Shown here: piece after piece, positions 9,033 to 18,044 of the stretch
How positions within the stretch are numbered: the first letter of the stretch is position 1
Layout of the letters: each line of letters begins with the position of its first letter
NCBI RefSeq assembly: GCF_015694725.1
Contig: NZ_JADQDQ010000001.1
Location: 496,001 to 560,000, forward strand
DNA length: 64,000 nucleotides
Direction: 5' to 3'
From: Hymenobacter jeongseonensis
Lineage (GTDB): Bacteria; Bacteroidota; Bacteroidia; Cytophagales; Hymenobacteraceae
Made by a program: the position numbers and the translations under genes
Notes under the pieces: model-generated
Told to the model about the DNA's origin: nothing
Database searches by the model: none
What the model saw: only the letters and a program-made list of their open reading frames with translations

Positions 9033-9887
9033 ATGGAAATTCGCGTTGCGTGCTTGCTGCTCAGCCTGCTGGCAGTTCCTGCGCACCACCCCGAACCTGT
9101 GTCCCGCCCGGAAGACCCGCGTGAGGAAGCGGAAGCCAGACGCCTGACTCAAGTGGTGGCCACGGCGCCGAACCACCCGGCATTTGCCTGGGCGCACACC
9201 CGCACGCCGCACTTCGACCTGTATGCCGAAACCAGCCGGTACACGGCGGCGGACATGCCGGGCCTGGGGGCGCGGGCCGAACGCGCCTTGCGCGACCATT
9301 TGGCCCTACTGGGCGCGCCGCCCATGTCCGACCGGGTGCCGTTGTTTTTCGTGCGGTCGCGGGCGCGGCTCAAGTTGCTCACCGGCTACGCCTGGGGCGG
9401 GTTTGTGACGCCGCACAACGACGGCGTCTTTTACGTGGCCACCCCCGAGGCCAGGCCCGCGCTGCGCCACGAGCTGATACACCGGGTGTCGCGGGCCACG
9501 TGGGGCCTGGAGCCCGAGTTCTGGCTGAAGGAGGGCGTGGCCACCTTTGGCGCGGGCCACTGCGCCCACTATTCGCTGCACGAAGCTGCTGCGTCTTTGC
9601 TGCGCGAGCACCGAGCCGTGCCGCTCCGGGAGCTGTCCACCAACTTTCACGGCGTGAACGATATTGTGGCGTACCTGCAGAGCGGCAGCGTGGTGCAATA
9701 CGTGCACGACACCTACGGCATAGCGGCCGTGCGGTGCTTGTGGCGCGGCGGGCTGGCCGCGTCGGCCGCGGCCACGGGCCTCACGCCCGAGCAACTGGAT
9801 GCTGCCTGGCGCGCCTACCTCCGGCGCTCTGGTTTTCACCCCCGTCCCGTCGACTGGAACCGCATCAAGCGCCACGGGTGCGAGTAG
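9033..9887 (+). CDS. Secreted gluzincin-type metalloprotease-like protein
   Basis: 284 residues with a short hydrophobic N-terminus (signal peptide likely). HELIH (146-150) is an HExxH zinc motif, and FWLKEGVATF about 15 residues later supplies the downstream glutamate (E167) found in peptidase MA/gluzincin families. This suggests zinc-dependent peptidase activity outside the cytoplasm. It follows the DUF5694 lipoprotein closely and may be co-transcribed. The exact family and substrate are not recognised. Confidence 0.75.
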   Translation: MEIRVACLLLSLLAVPAHHPEPVSRPEDPREEAEARRLTQVVATAPNHPAFAWAHTRTPHFDLYAETSRYTAADMPGLGARAERALRDHLALLGAPPMSDRVPLFFVRSRARLKLLTGYAWGGFVTPHNDGVFYVATPEARPALRHELIHRVSRATWGLEPEFWLKEGVATFGAGHCAHYSLHEAAASLLREHRAVPLRELSTNFHGVNDIVAYLQSGSVVQYVHDTYGIAAVRCLWRGGLAASAAATGLTPEQLDAAWRAYLRRSGFHPRPVDWNRIKRHGCE

Positions 9888-9984
9888 GCCACGGGCTCGG
9901 TTTGAATTAGAAGGAAGAGGTTTTGGGATGGGGTGAGGAATGTGCCATCACGTGGCATGTGGCCTGAGAAACGGAGCTGTCAGT

Positions 9985-10011
9985 CAGTCGCTGCCCCTGC
10001 GGGAGCGGCTG
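9985..10011. repeat. Short palindromic hairpin repeat
   Basis: CAGTCGCT...AGCGGCTG with CCC/GGG inside resembles the hairpin at 7963-7991 with one arm mismatch. There is no long T run, so it is more likely a repeat than a terminator. Confidence 0.5.
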
Positions 10012-10032
10012 GGGTGTTTGGGGGGCTGGTCG

Positions 10033-10040
10033 TACTTTGG
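10033..10040 (+). promoter_or_regulatory. Candidate -7 promoter element
   Basis: TACTTTGG is a one-off match to TAnnTTTG, 33 bases before the ATG at 10074. Confidence 0.35.
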
Positions 10041-10073
10041 CAACCGGGCCCTCCATTTGCCTCCGTTGCGTTC

Positions 10074-10625
10074 ATGCCATCTTCCCGAAAGAATCCGGCG
10101 GAACCACCGCCCGCGCTGCTGGCCCTGGCCAATGCCGTTCCCAACGTGCTGTGGTCGGCGCTGAGTTTGGTGCCCATCAGCGTGTATTGCTACCAGCACA
10201 TGGCGCGGCCGTGGCTGTATGGCGGCCTGGCCGTCAGTGCGCTGGCTTTTGGAGTGCCCACGGCGTGGTTCGGCTACTGGCAGCTGAGCCACCGGGCGGC
10301 CCCGTACCGCCGGCTGGGGGTGGCGCTGGCCAACCGCCTAACGCAGAACGGCGACTTCGTGAATCGGCTCCTTCGATTCCGCTACCCGGCCTACCGGCAT
10401 GTGCGCTCCCGGGCCGCATTGGCATCGTTGAAGCGCCATACCTATCATCAGGAGCGGTTCCATTTGGTGTTGTTCCTGTTTTTTCTGTTTGCCAGCCTGT
10501 ACGCGGCACTCCAGGGGCAGGCGGGCTGGTGTTTGCTGTTCGTGCTCACCAACGTTGGGTATAATCTATACCCGATGTGGCTCCAGCAATACCTGCGTGT
10601 CCGGCTGGCTTTTCGCATTCCTTAA
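10074..10625 (+). CDS. CrtO-like acyltransferase family membrane protein
   Basis: 183 residues from the ATG at 10074 (MPSSRKNPAEPPP). Two hydrophobic helices lie near the N-terminus and two near the C-terminus. The block NVGYNLYPMWLQQYLRVRL resembles the N-x-YP-x-x-QRYNRxR motif of glycosyl-4,4'-diaponeurosporenoate acyltransferase (CrtO) family proteins, and the preceding KRHTYHQERFHLVLF fits the same family. Those enzymes acylate carotenoid sugars in membranes. No carotenoid genes are nearby, so the substrate is open. Upstream in-frame starts run through the repeat and promoter and are rejected. Confidence 0.6.
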   Translation: MPSSRKNPAEPPPALLALANAVPNVLWSALSLVPISVYCYQHMARPWLYGGLAVSALAFGVPTAWFGYWQLSHRAAPYRRLGVALANRLTQNGDFVNRLLRFRYPAYRHVRSRAALASLKRHTYHQERFHLVLFLFFLFASLYAALQGQAGWCLLFVLTNVGYNLYPMWLQQYLRVRLAFRIP

Positions 10626-10782
10626 GTGGCTGGTCCCGCGTTGGGAGCGGCAGCGTTGGGTGGGGGCAGCCGTAATCGTGCTTAGTTTCGAGCCGCTGCT
10701 GAAGCTGCAGTGGGGCGCACTGCCCATTCAATATTTGCCGGCCGGGAGGTAGTGCGCCCGGCCGTCTACTTTCTTATTTGGT

Positions 10783-11175
10783 ATGAACACCGCGTGGCAT
10801 TTCCCTTTCATGATACTGGTGTCGCTGCTGGTGTTCTGGCTGATGGTCCGGCTTATTCTGCCCCAAGAGGAGTTCCGCGCCAAACAAGCCCAGATTGGGC
10901 TGCTGGCCCTGGTTGTGGTGGTTTTTGGGATGCTCTTTGGGAAGTATGGCGCCACTTTCGGCCTGCCCTGGTGGGTGTATTATCCCATCCCGATGCTCAT
11001 CACGGTGTTGCTACCGCCCGTGGTGTTGAAGATGAATAGGCAGAAAACGGCGGCTTATTTGGTGCTTAGCTTTTTATCCGCGCCGTTTATCCACGTGCTG
11101 TTTTCCTTCTTCCTGGGTTGGAGAGAGTACATGCCTTTCTGGAAAATCCCCGCGCTCAGCAGCTACTTGGCATAA
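10783..11175 (+). CDS. Small integral membrane protein, unknown
   Basis: 130 residues with four predicted transmembrane helices (about 8-26, 37-54, 67-83 and 92-111) separated by short basic loops. There are no catalytic motifs and I do not recognise the family. It lies 157 bases after the CrtO-like gene on the same strand. Confidence 0.65.
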   Translation: MNTAWHFPFMILVSLLVFWLMVRLILPQEEFRAKQAQIGLLALVVVVFGMLFGKYGATFGLPWWVYYPIPMLITVLLPPVVLKMNRQKTAAYLVLSFLSAPFIHVLFSFFLGWREYMPFWKIPALSSYLA

Positions 11176-11302
11176 TCTACGGGCAGCTCATTCCTGCCAA
11201 AACCGCGCCCGGGTGGCAGCAGGCCTCGTGCTTGGTATTATCACCAGCCGCTGCTGCGCTGGGAGCGGCCTAGAGGCAATCTGGTTTTGGAAGCGACGAA
11301 CG
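11176..11302. repeat. Intergenic stretch with a short hairpin repeat
   Basis: AGCCGCT...GGGAGCGGCC at about 11244-11271 is a degenerate copy of the short palindromic family seen at 7963 and 9985. Nothing else is recognised here. Confidence 0.4.
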
Positions 11303-11345
11303 CAAAAAAGGCCGTCGTGCAACGCAAGGCATTGCACAACGGCCT
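11303..11345 (-). terminator. Intrinsic terminator of the NmrA-like gene
   Basis: Read on the minus strand, AGGCCGT(T)GTGCAA pairs with TTGCAC(G)ACGGCCT (11309-11345) and is followed by a T6 run, 22 bases after the stop of the 11367-12233 gene. Confidence 0.8.
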
Positions 11346-11366
11346 ATAGCCAGAGCTACTGTTGAG

Positions 11367-12233
11367 CTAAGCGGGCTGGGCATACACGCGGGCCAGGTGC
11401 TCGGGCAGCGTGACAGGGGCCCGGCCCAGCAGTTGCTGGAAGGTGTCGCTGGGGTGGTTGAACTCGTTGTTGCGCATGGCTTCGGTCATGCCCACCAGCA
11501 TCTGAATCACGGGTTCGGGCGTGTGCTGGGCGCGCAGGCCGGCAGCCATGTCTTCGAGCGAAACGGGCACGTACCGCACCGGCTGGCCGGTGGCGGCGCC
11601 GAGGGCGGCGGCCACGTCGGCCATGGAGTAGGCCGGGGCGGGGGCAATGTCGTAGGTTTTGTTTTCGTGGCCGGGGCTGGTGAGGGCGTTGGCCAGGGCT
11701 TGGGCAACGTCGGCGCGCAGCGGGAAGGCCACTTTGCCGTCGCCCACCGCCGAGTACAGGAGGCCACTCTGCGCGGCGTCACCCACCAGCATCGGCACCA
11801 AATCGAGGTACAAGCTCACGCCAAAAATGGTGTAGGTGAGGCCCGACGCCTTGAGGTATGCTTCGGTTTCGAAGTGGCTGGCCGCGGCGGCAAAGGCCGA
11901 GCTAGGCGAAGGCCGCAGCATGCTGGTGTAGAGCAAGTGCTTCACGCCGGCCTGCTGCGCCGCGTCGATGGCGCGGCGGTGCTGCGCGGCGCGGTCTTCC
12001 AGGTCGCTGCTCGAAATAAGCAGCACTTTGTCGGCGCCCTGGAAGGCAGCCACCAGGGAGGCGGGGTCGTCGTAGTTGCCGGGCCGAACCTGCACGCCCA
12101 GCGCGTGGAGCGGGGCGGCCTTTTCGGGGGTGCGGGCCAGGGCCACAATGCTGGCGGGCGCTACGCCGGCGGCGAGCAGGGCTTCGATGGTGGCGTGGCC
12201 AAGGTGGCCGGTGGCGCCAGTGATAACAAACAT
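11367..12233 (-). CDS. NmrA/QorB-like NAD(P)H-binding oxidoreductase
   Basis: 288 residues. VITGATGHLG (3-12) is the NAD(P)-binding glycine motif of atypical short-chain dehydrogenases, and the middle (TIFGVSLYLDLVP) and C-terminal parts resemble QorB/YtfG NAD(P)H:quinone oxidoreductases. It is transcribed divergently from an HxlR regulator with an inverted repeat between them. Known HxlR-qor pairs sense quinones or electrophiles, so a quinone-stress role is plausible. It ends at a strong terminator. Confidence 0.85.
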   Translation of the reverse strand: MFVITGATGHLGHATIEALLAAGVAPASIVALARTPEKAAPLHALGVQVRPGNYDDPASLVAAFQGADKVLLISSSDLEDRAAQHRRAIDAAQQAGVKHLLYTSMLRPSPSSAFAAAASHFETEAYLKASGLTYTIFGVSLYLDLVPMLVGDAAQSGLLYSAVGDGKVAFPLRADVAQALANALTSPGHENKTYDIAPAPAYSMADVAAALGAATGQPVRYVPVSLEDMAAGLRAQHTPEPVIQMLVGMTEAMRNNEFNHPSDTFQQLLGRAPVTLPEHLARVYAQPA

Positions 12234-12252
12234 GGGTTGATAATTAAAGGGT

Positions 12253-12269
12253 AGTTACTTTTGGTAACT
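12253..12269. promoter_or_regulatory. HxlR-type operator overlapping a promoter
   Basis: AGTTAC and GTAACT (12253-12258, 12264-12269) form a perfect inverted repeat with a 5-base centre. TACTTTTG (12256-12263), a consensus -7 element pointing to the HxlR gene, lies inside it, so a bound regulator would block its own promoter. Confidence 0.6.
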
Positions 12270-12327
12270 CAAAAGTATTGGCCCGGTTTACCACCCACAA
12301 GAAGGCACCTCCAGTTGCCTAAGGCAC

Positions 12328-12744
12328 ATGAACATAACCATTGCTGACCCTCAGCCGCATACGATGGCCCAGGTACTGAAAGAAATATTGCTGTTTCCAG
12401 CAAACGGGGCGGGCATTTGCCCCGTGCGCGACGTGCTGGACCGCATCGGCGACAAATGGTCGCTGCTCATCATCCTGAACCTGGGCGCCGAAGAAAACCT
12501 GCGCTTCAACGAGCTGCGGCGCCGGGTGGCGGGCATTTCGCAACGCATGCTCACCGTCACGCTCCGCAACCTGGAGGCCGACGGCCTGGTAGACCGCACG
12601 GTATATGCCGAAGTGCCACCCCGGGTAGAGTATCGCCTCACCGACCTGGGCCACAGCCTGACCGGCGTGGTCATCGGACTGACAAATTGGGCCACGGCGC
12701 ACACACCAGCTATTGCGGCGGCTCGGGCAAGGTTTGCAGGGTAG
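12328..12744 (+). CDS. HxlR-family transcriptional regulator
   Basis: 138 residues. It has the HxlR winged-helix core: [19 protein letters not shown] (from Cys31), [30 protein letters not shown] and the wing [13 protein letters not shown]. The conserved cysteine at position 31 is the redox or electrophile sensor in studied relatives such as YodB and HypR. It is divergent from the NmrA/QorB-like gene and probably controls both. An alternative in-frame ATG at 12364 would still keep the whole domain. Confidence 0.93.
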   Translation: MNITIADPQPHTMAQVLKEILLFPANGAGICPVRDVLDRIGDKWSLLIILNLGAEENLRFNELRRRVAGISQRMLTVTLRNLEADGLVDRTVYAEVPPRVEYRLTDLGHSLTGVVIGLTNWATAHTPAIAAARARFAG

Positions 12745-12804
12745 GGGCGCGGGAGTTGCCGGGGGGCGGCCGTTGCACCGGGCACGGGTGGCGGTGAATT
12801 CGGT

Positions 12805-13557
12805 TTAGGTGAGCACCTGCAGGCCGGCTTTGCGGTATTGAGTCAGCAGCGCGGCGGGGGCGCCCGGGTCCGTGACCAGCGTGCCCACCAGCGATAAGGG
12901 TGCAAATTGAAAGTATTTGTCCTGTTCCAGTTTGCTGGAGTCGCAGAGCAGGTACACGTGGCGGGCCGCCGCCGCCGCCGCGAGGCTGATGGAAGCTTCC
13001 TGCTCGCTGTTGGCACTGAGGCCCCGGGCGAGGGAGAGGCCATCGACGCCCAGAAAAGCTTTGTCGACCTGGTAACGGCGGAGCTGCTCGGCGGCCACCA
13101 GACCGTGCATGGCCTGCCGCTCGGCGTCCACTTCGCCCCCGGCCACCACCACTTGCACCGCGGAGCCCGCCAACTCGAAAAGCACGGGCAAGGAATTGGT
13201 GACCACCCGCAGCTTGCGGTGGCGAATGAGCCGGCACAGCGGAAACGTGGTGCTGCCGCAATCAATAAAAAGGGTGTCGCCGTCGGCAATCTGGGCCGCG
13301 GCCAGCCGGCAAATGTGCTCCTTCTGGGCCAAGTGGGCCGTGGCTTTGCGGGCGAAGGCCACCGGGTCTTTGGCCACACGGGGTAGCACGGCGCCGCCGT
13401 GGGTGCGCACCACCAAGCCCTTGGCGGCGAGCTGCGCCAAGTCGCGCCGAATGGTGATGGGCGTGGTCTGGAGCTGGCGGGCCAGGTCGGCCACTTCCAG
13501 GCTGCCGTGCTCGTCCAGAATAGCCAGCAGGTGCTGCTTGCGCAATTGGAAATTCAT
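12805..13557 (-). CDS. DeoR-family transcriptional regulator
   Basis: 250 residues. The N-terminal winged helix (about 3-57) has the DeoR signature TPITIRRDLAQLAAKGLVVRTHGGAV. The C-terminal sensor has DGDTLFIDCGSTT and the late CDSSKLEQDKYF block; such domains bind phosphorylated sugars. It is divergent from nudK, and the shared 67-base region carries inverted repeats, suggesting it controls nudK and itself. The effector is unknown. Confidence 0.92.
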   Translation of the reverse strand: MNFQLRKQHLLAILDEHGSLEVADLARQLQTTPITIRRDLAQLAAKGLVVRTHGGAVLPRVAKDPVAFARKATAHLAQKEHICRLAAAQIADGDTLFIDCGSTTFPLCRLIRHRKLRVVTNSLPVLFELAGSAVQVVVAGGEVDAERQAMHGLVAAEQLRRYQVDKAFLGVDGLSLARGLSANSEQEASISLAAAAAARHVYLLCDSSKLEQDKYFQFAPLSLVGTLVTDPGAPAALLTQYRKAGLQVLT

Positions 13558-13560
13558 TCT

Positions 13561-13612
13561 GTTTGTGTTACTTACCTCAAGTAATCACAAATAAACAGAG
13601 GTGAACACAAAC
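13561..13612. promoter_or_regulatory. Candidate DeoR operators between deoR-like gene and nudK
   Basis: GTTTGTGTT (13561-13569) recurs as its exact reverse complement AACACAAAC (13604-13612). A second, nested inverted repeat pairs TTGTG-TTACTT (13563-13573) with AAGTAA-t-CACAA (13579-13590). TTGTG/CACAA half-sites are typical of DeoR-family operators. Confidence 0.5.
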
Positions 13613-13624
13613 GAACAAGTGCCC

Positions 13625-14203
13625 ATGATCAACGAACACATTCGCCTGCGCGAACAGGAGGTTTTATCCGACAACTGGTACACCCTGCGCAAAATAACTT
13701 TCGACTACCAGCGAAAAAATGGCACTTGGGAAACCCAGTCGCGCGAGGCCTACGACCGCGGCAACGGGGCCACCATTCTGCTGCACAACCCGGCGGCCGA
13801 CACGGTGGTACTTACCCGGCAGTTCCGCCTACCCACCTTCGTCAACGGCAATCCCACGGGCATGCTCATCGAAACCTGCGCGGGGCTGTTGGACGACGAG
13901 CATCCCGACGCCGCCATCATTCGCGAAACGGAGGAGGAAACCGGCTACCGCCTCACCGCCGTGGAGAAAGTGCTGGAAGCCTACATGAGCCCTGGCTCGG
14001 TTACCGAGCGCCTGTACTTCTACCTAGCCGAATACTCGCCCAAAACCGAGCGCGTGGCCGGGGGCGGTATCGAGGAAGAGGAAATCGAGGTGCTGGAACT
14101 GCCCCTGGCTCAGGCGTTGGCCATGGTGGCTTCCGGCGAAATCCAGGACGGCAAGACCATTATGCTACTGCAGCACCTGCGCCTGCGGCAGCTTACGGCC
14201 TGA
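13625..14203 (+). CDS. nudK: Nudix hydrolase, GDP-mannose pyrophosphatase NudK type
   Basis: 192 residues from the ATG at 13625, close to the 191 of Escherichia coli NudK. Family blocks are EAYDRGNGATILLHN, TRQFRLPTFVNGNPTGMLIE, the Nudix box with RETEEETGY, YMSPGSVTERLYFYLAEYS and GGGIEEEEIEVLELP, all close to NudK. These enzymes hydrolyse GDP-mannose or related sugar nucleotides. A GTG at 13601 is also in frame but would place the start inside the operator-like repeat. It is probably controlled by the divergent DeoR protein. Confidence 0.9.
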   Translation: MINEHIRLREQEVLSDNWYTLRKITFDYQRKNGTWETQSREAYDRGNGATILLHNPAADTVVLTRQFRLPTFVNGNPTGMLIETCAGLLDDEHPDAAIIRETEEETGYRLTAVEKVLEAYMSPGSVTERLYFYLAEYSPKTERVAGGGIEEEEIEVLELPLAQALAMVASGEIQDGKTIMLLQHLRLRQLTA

Positions 14204-14335
14204 AGTCGCTGGCCGCTGGGCAAGCCGCCGGTGGCCAAAAAGGCGCTTCACTAGCGGCGGTGCCGTGCCAGAGCGATGGGGAAGAATTTTAGGGCGAAGC
14301 CAATACCTTAGGGCCTTGCTCTTCAGGCGCTGCCC

Positions 14336-15799
14336 ATGAAACCAACCCTTGCGAAACTGCTTCACCGCCTAAAACCTCTCCTGCGCAACGCTTGGTTTGG
14401 GGGCGTATTGCTGCTGGCTCCGGCCGCGGCCGCCCAGCCAACTGCGCGCCGCGCCCCAGCCAATCCGCTCAATGACTACCTCGGCACCTACGAGTACCAG
14501 CGGCAGTACGGCACGCTGCAACTGCTGCCCCGCGACAGCGTGCTGCTAGCCGTCATCGACGAGGCCGAGTACCCGCTGCGCCGGCTGCGGCGGGACCTGT
14601 TTCTCAACGGCCAGGGCGACACCATTCCGTTTCGGCGCGACGCGGCCGGAGCGGTGGCGGGCTTTGTGGAGCGCGGCACCTTCTACAAGCGGCTTTCTGG
14701 CACCACGGCCAAGGCACCGGCCTCGATGTACGCCCGGCGCCTGCCCAACGGCCGCCGCCCGCGCTACACCTACCAGCCGCCCGCGGCCGTGGCCGCCGAC
14801 GGCCTGCCCACCGCCAGCCTCGTCAGCGTGGGCCTCAGCCCGGTTCCGCTGCGCGACATGGTGCAGGCCCTGATTGACGAGCGGCAATACCCTGGCGTGC
14901 ACAGCGTGCTCATTTGGCACCGCGGCAAGCTGGTGCTGGAAGAGTATTTCTATGGCTACGACCGGCAAAAGCTCCAGCAGCTGCGCTCGGCCTCGAAGAG
15001 CTTCGTGTCGGCGCTGGTGGGGGCGGCGGTGCAGCGCGGGGCCATCAAAAGCGAGCAGGACCGGGTGCTGCCCTACTTCAAATACCCCGGCTACGCCCAC
15101 CCCGACGCCCGCAAGCAGGACTGGACCGTGCTGGATTTTCTGACCATGCGCACCGGCCTCGACTGCAACGACAACGACGGGGGCAAGTCGGCTGGCAACG
15201 AGGAGAAGATGTACCCGCAGCCCGACTGGGTGAAGTTCGTGCTCGACCTGCCCCTGACCAGCGATGCTGGCAAGCAGGGTTCCTACTGCTCGGGCGCGGT
15301 GGCGGTATTGGGCAAGGCGGTAGAAAATGCCACTGGCCAGCCCCTGCCGCAGTTTGCCGAAGCCAGTCTGTTCAAACCCCTGGGCATCAAACACTACCAG
15401 TGGAATTACCGCCTCGACAATACCAACCCCACCGTGGCCCAGCTCTACCTCGCCCCGCGCGACTTCCTCAAGTTCGGAGTGCTGTACCTGCAAAAAGGCC
15501 AGTGGCAGGGCCAGCAGGTGCTGCCCGCCGCCTGGGTCGCGAAGTCGTTTGGCAAGTACAGCCAGCTGGGCAGCAAGCCGTACGGCTACTTGTGGTGGCA
15601 CCAGCAGTTTCAAGTAAATGGCCAAACTGTGGAGGCCCACATGGCCTCCGGCAACGGCGGCCAAAAGCTCTACGTGCTGCCGGCCCTCGACGCGGTGGTG
15701 GTGTTCACGGGCGGCAACTACAACTCCGAGCGCGACACACCACCCAACGAGCTGATGCCGAAATATGTGCTGCCGGCGTTGCTGGCCGCGAAAAAGTAA
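14336..15799 (+). CDS. Secreted serine hydrolase, beta-lactamase (class C) family
   Basis: 487 residues. A signal peptide ends near Ala33. Residues 45-125 form a small beta-rich N-terminal domain of unknown role. The beta-lactamase/PBP-like domain has S218-A-S-K221 (SxxK nucleophile motif), YCS at 318-320 in place of YxN, and a late GNGGQ that could be the third (HxG-like) box. Such proteins are esterases, peptidases or D-amino-acid peptidases more often than true beta-lactamases. No partner gene is evident. Confidence 0.85.
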   Translation: MKPTLAKLLHRLKPLLRNAWFGGVLLLAPAAAAQPTARRAPANPLNDYLGTYEYQRQYGTLQLLPRDSVLLAVIDEAEYPLRRLRRDLFLNGQGDTIPFRRDAAGAVAGFVERGTFYKRLSGTTAKAPASMYARRLPNGRRPRYTYQPPAAVAADGLPTASLVSVGLSPVPLRDMVQALIDERQYPGVHSVLIWHRGKLVLEEYFYGYDRQKLQQLRSASKSFVSALVGAAVQRGAIKSEQDRVLPYFKYPGYAHPDARKQDWTVLDFLTMRTGLDCNDNDGGKSAGNEEKMYPQPDWVKFVLDLPLTSDAGKQGSYCSGAVAVLGKAVENATGQPLPQFAEASLFKPLGIKHYQWNYRLDNTNPTVAQLYLAPRDFLKFGVLYLQKGQWQGQQVLPAAWVAKSFGKYSQLGSKPYGYLWWHQQFQVNGQTVEAHMASGNGGQKLYVLPALDAVVVFTGGNYNSERDTPPNELMPKYVLPALLAAKK

Positions 15800-15809
15800 G
15801 CGGAAGAGC

Positions 15810-17870
15810 TTATTCCTTCATCACGCGCTGGGTTTGCTGGAAGCCTTGGCCCTGCAGCTTCAGCACGTAGATGCCCGGCGCCAAGTGTGTCGTGTAGCGG
15901 TTGAGCTCGGCTTGCAGCATGCTGGCCGACCCTTGCAGCGACAGCAGCCGGGGACCCTGCGGCAGCGAAAAATCCAGCGTGAGCCGGCCGGCGCTAGCGG
16001 GTATTTTATCGAGGCTAAACGCCACCGAACCCGCCGCCGGGTTGGGGTACACAAACAGGCGGGTGCCGCCCCGCGCCGACGCCGCGTTGCTGATGCCGGC
16101 GAAATTCACCCCGATGAGCACCGGGTCGTGGTCGGAGCAGCGGAAGGGGTTGGTTATGTCGGTGGCTTCGCCGGCCTGGTCGTACTCCAGCATCACGGGC
16201 TCGGCGGAGTTAATGTGCCACTTCTGTACGTCGAGAAAGCCCACCAGGTTGGATGTAATCACGGCGTGGTCGAGGGAGCCGGTGAGGCCCTTGAATACGT
16301 AAGATGCGCTGGTGGGCGGGGTAGCGGGCACCAGCCCGGCCGCCCGCATGATGTCGATGGGGTCTTCCTCGTAGTTGGCGTTGTAGTCGCCGGCGCTCAC
16401 CACGCGCACGGCCCCGGCCGGTATCACTGTTTTGTTGATGAACTGCACCAGCGCCGTGGCTTGGGCCTTGCGGCGGGCATTGGAGCCGCCCTGCCCGTCA
16501 TTCTGGTCGGCATCGTCGCCGCTGCCGCTGCCCTTGGACTTAAAGTGGTTCACCACAAAGCCCAGCGTATCGGGCCGGGCCTTGCGCTTGGTGATGAACA
16601 CCTGGGCCAGGGGCGGCCGCTCAAACACGCCCTGCACCGTGGCCACCATGGGCGGGCCCAGCGGCGCCACGGCCGCGGGCTTGTAGAGGATGGCGTTGTG
16701 AATCTGGTCGGTGTTGTTGGGCTGCTTGTTGGCGTCGCCGTCGTTCACGAAGATGTAGGTGTTGGCGCCCATCGCCTCGTTCAGGCCATTCACCAGGTCC
16801 TGAATGGCCGAGGTGGAGCCGTTGCCGTCGTTTTCAATTTCAGTGAGGCCCACGATGTCGGCGTTCATCTGGCGCAGGGCGGTAATGATTTTGGTGCGCT
16901 GGCGGGCAAAATCGGCCGGCGTTTTGGCCCCGCGCGAGGTGGGGAAGCCGCCGCCCTCGCCGTCGCCGTTGAAGTAGTTCAGCACGTTGAAGCTGGCCAG
17001 TTTCAAATCCAACGGCCCGAAAACAGGCGGCGCCTGCGGCCGCGACGTGCGCACCGTGGGCGCCTGAGCGCCAGCCAGAGGCTGCAAACGCCACTTGCCA
17101 AAGCCGTAGCCCAGAATGCCGCGCAGGTTGCTCACGGTGCTGCCCACCCGCACCGTGCCGTATTTAGGGTCCAGGTAGGGGATGGGCGTGGGGTTGGACG
17201 CGGCGCTGCCGTCGTCGAGAATGAGGCTGCGGCTGTCGTTGGCGGTTTGGTAAGCCGTGACGGCGGCCAGGTTGCGGGTGCCGGTGCTGCTGGTGCCGGT
17301 GGCGGGCTCGTCGTTGGGGTCGATGAACTGCGTGGGCTGGTACGTCACGCCCTCGGCCGAGAGCGTGAGTTCGCCGCGCTGCTTCAGGCTGTAGTTGTCC
17401 GTGACGGTGAGCGGCGCTGCAAACTGCACCCGCATGCCCTCGTAGCGCTCCATCTCCCGAACCGAAAACGAGGCATTCTGGAGCGTGACGAAGTCGGGCA
17501 GCGCATTGCCCTGCGACAGCACGACAATCTCTGGCTCCAAAAGCACGGCTTGGGTGAAAGAGGGCGCGCCGGCGTCTTCCCGCACCGTGCCGGTGATGCG
17601 CACTTTGTCGCCCACGGCCACGGTGGGGTCCTTCTGCACCACAAAAATGGCATCCGACGTCGCAGGGTTGCCGTCGGCGGTGGCCGTCTCGTCCTGTACA
17701 TAAAAGCCGGCCGGGTTCAGGCCCGCGTACACGCCCGTCACCACCGCCTCAATGGTGTGGGTTCCGCCCTTGGCCTCATTGCCAGTGCCTTGGATGGTGC
17801 CAATAGGAGCGGCGCTGGCCTGGGCCGCACCCAGCAGAAAACCGGCGAAGAGAATGAGCGTGGAGCGCAT
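15810..17870 (-). CDS. ExeM/NucH-type extracellular endonuclease with T9SS sorting domain (paralogue 1)
   Basis: 686 residues. Signal peptide 1-20; an OB-fold-like domain (about 22-280, GFYVQDE, VRITGTV); then an endonuclease/exonuclease/phosphatase domain starting at FNVLNYFNGDG, with GLTEIENDG, NHFKSKGSGSG, AGDYNANYEEDP and CSDHDPVLIG as metal and catalytic motifs. The last 75 residues (FVYPNPAAGS ... APGIYVLKLQGQ) are a T9SS type A sorting domain. It is predicted to be secreted and to degrade extracellular DNA. A closely similar paralogue lies at 27698-29764. Confidence 0.92.
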   Translation of the reverse strand: MRSTLILFAGFLLGAAQASAAPIGTIQGTGNEAKGGTHTIEAVVTGVYAGLNPAGFYVQDETATADGNPATSDAIFVVQKDPTVAVGDKVRITGTVREDAGAPSFTQAVLLEPEIVVLSQGNALPDFVTLQNASFSVREMERYEGMRVQFAAPLTVTDNYSLKQRGELTLSAEGVTYQPTQFIDPNDEPATGTSSTGTRNLAAVTAYQTANDSRSLILDDGSAASNPTPIPYLDPKYGTVRVGSTVSNLRGILGYGFGKWRLQPLAGAQAPTVRTSRPQAPPVFGPLDLKLASFNVLNYFNGDGEGGGFPTSRGAKTPADFARQRTKIITALRQMNADIVGLTEIENDGNGSTSAIQDLVNGLNEAMGANTYIFVNDGDANKQPNNTDQIHNAILYKPAAVAPLGPPMVATVQGVFERPPLAQVFITKRKARPDTLGFVVNHFKSKGSGSGDDADQNDGQGGSNARRKAQATALVQFINKTVIPAGAVRVVSAGDYNANYEEDPIDIMRAAGLVPATPPTSASYVFKGLTGSLDHAVITSNLVGFLDVQKWHINSAEPVMLEYDQAGEATDITNPFRCSDHDPVLIGVNFAGISNAASARGGTRLFVYPNPAAGSVAFSLDKIPASAGRLTLDFSLPQGPRLLSLQGSASMLQAELNRYTTHLAPGIYVLKLQGQGFQQTQRVMKE

Positions 17871-18044
17871 CGAAAAAAGCTACATAAGGAGAACAGGGGT
17901 AAATATATCTGCCACAAAATTTATAACTCGGATTTCTTTGCCGCCGCCGCCGCGGCCAGAACCGTAGCCGCGGCGGCCAGGACGGCCGTGGTAAAATGGG
18001 GGCGTATTTTCCCAGGCTTAAGCGGGGCCGAACTTCCCCGGTCC

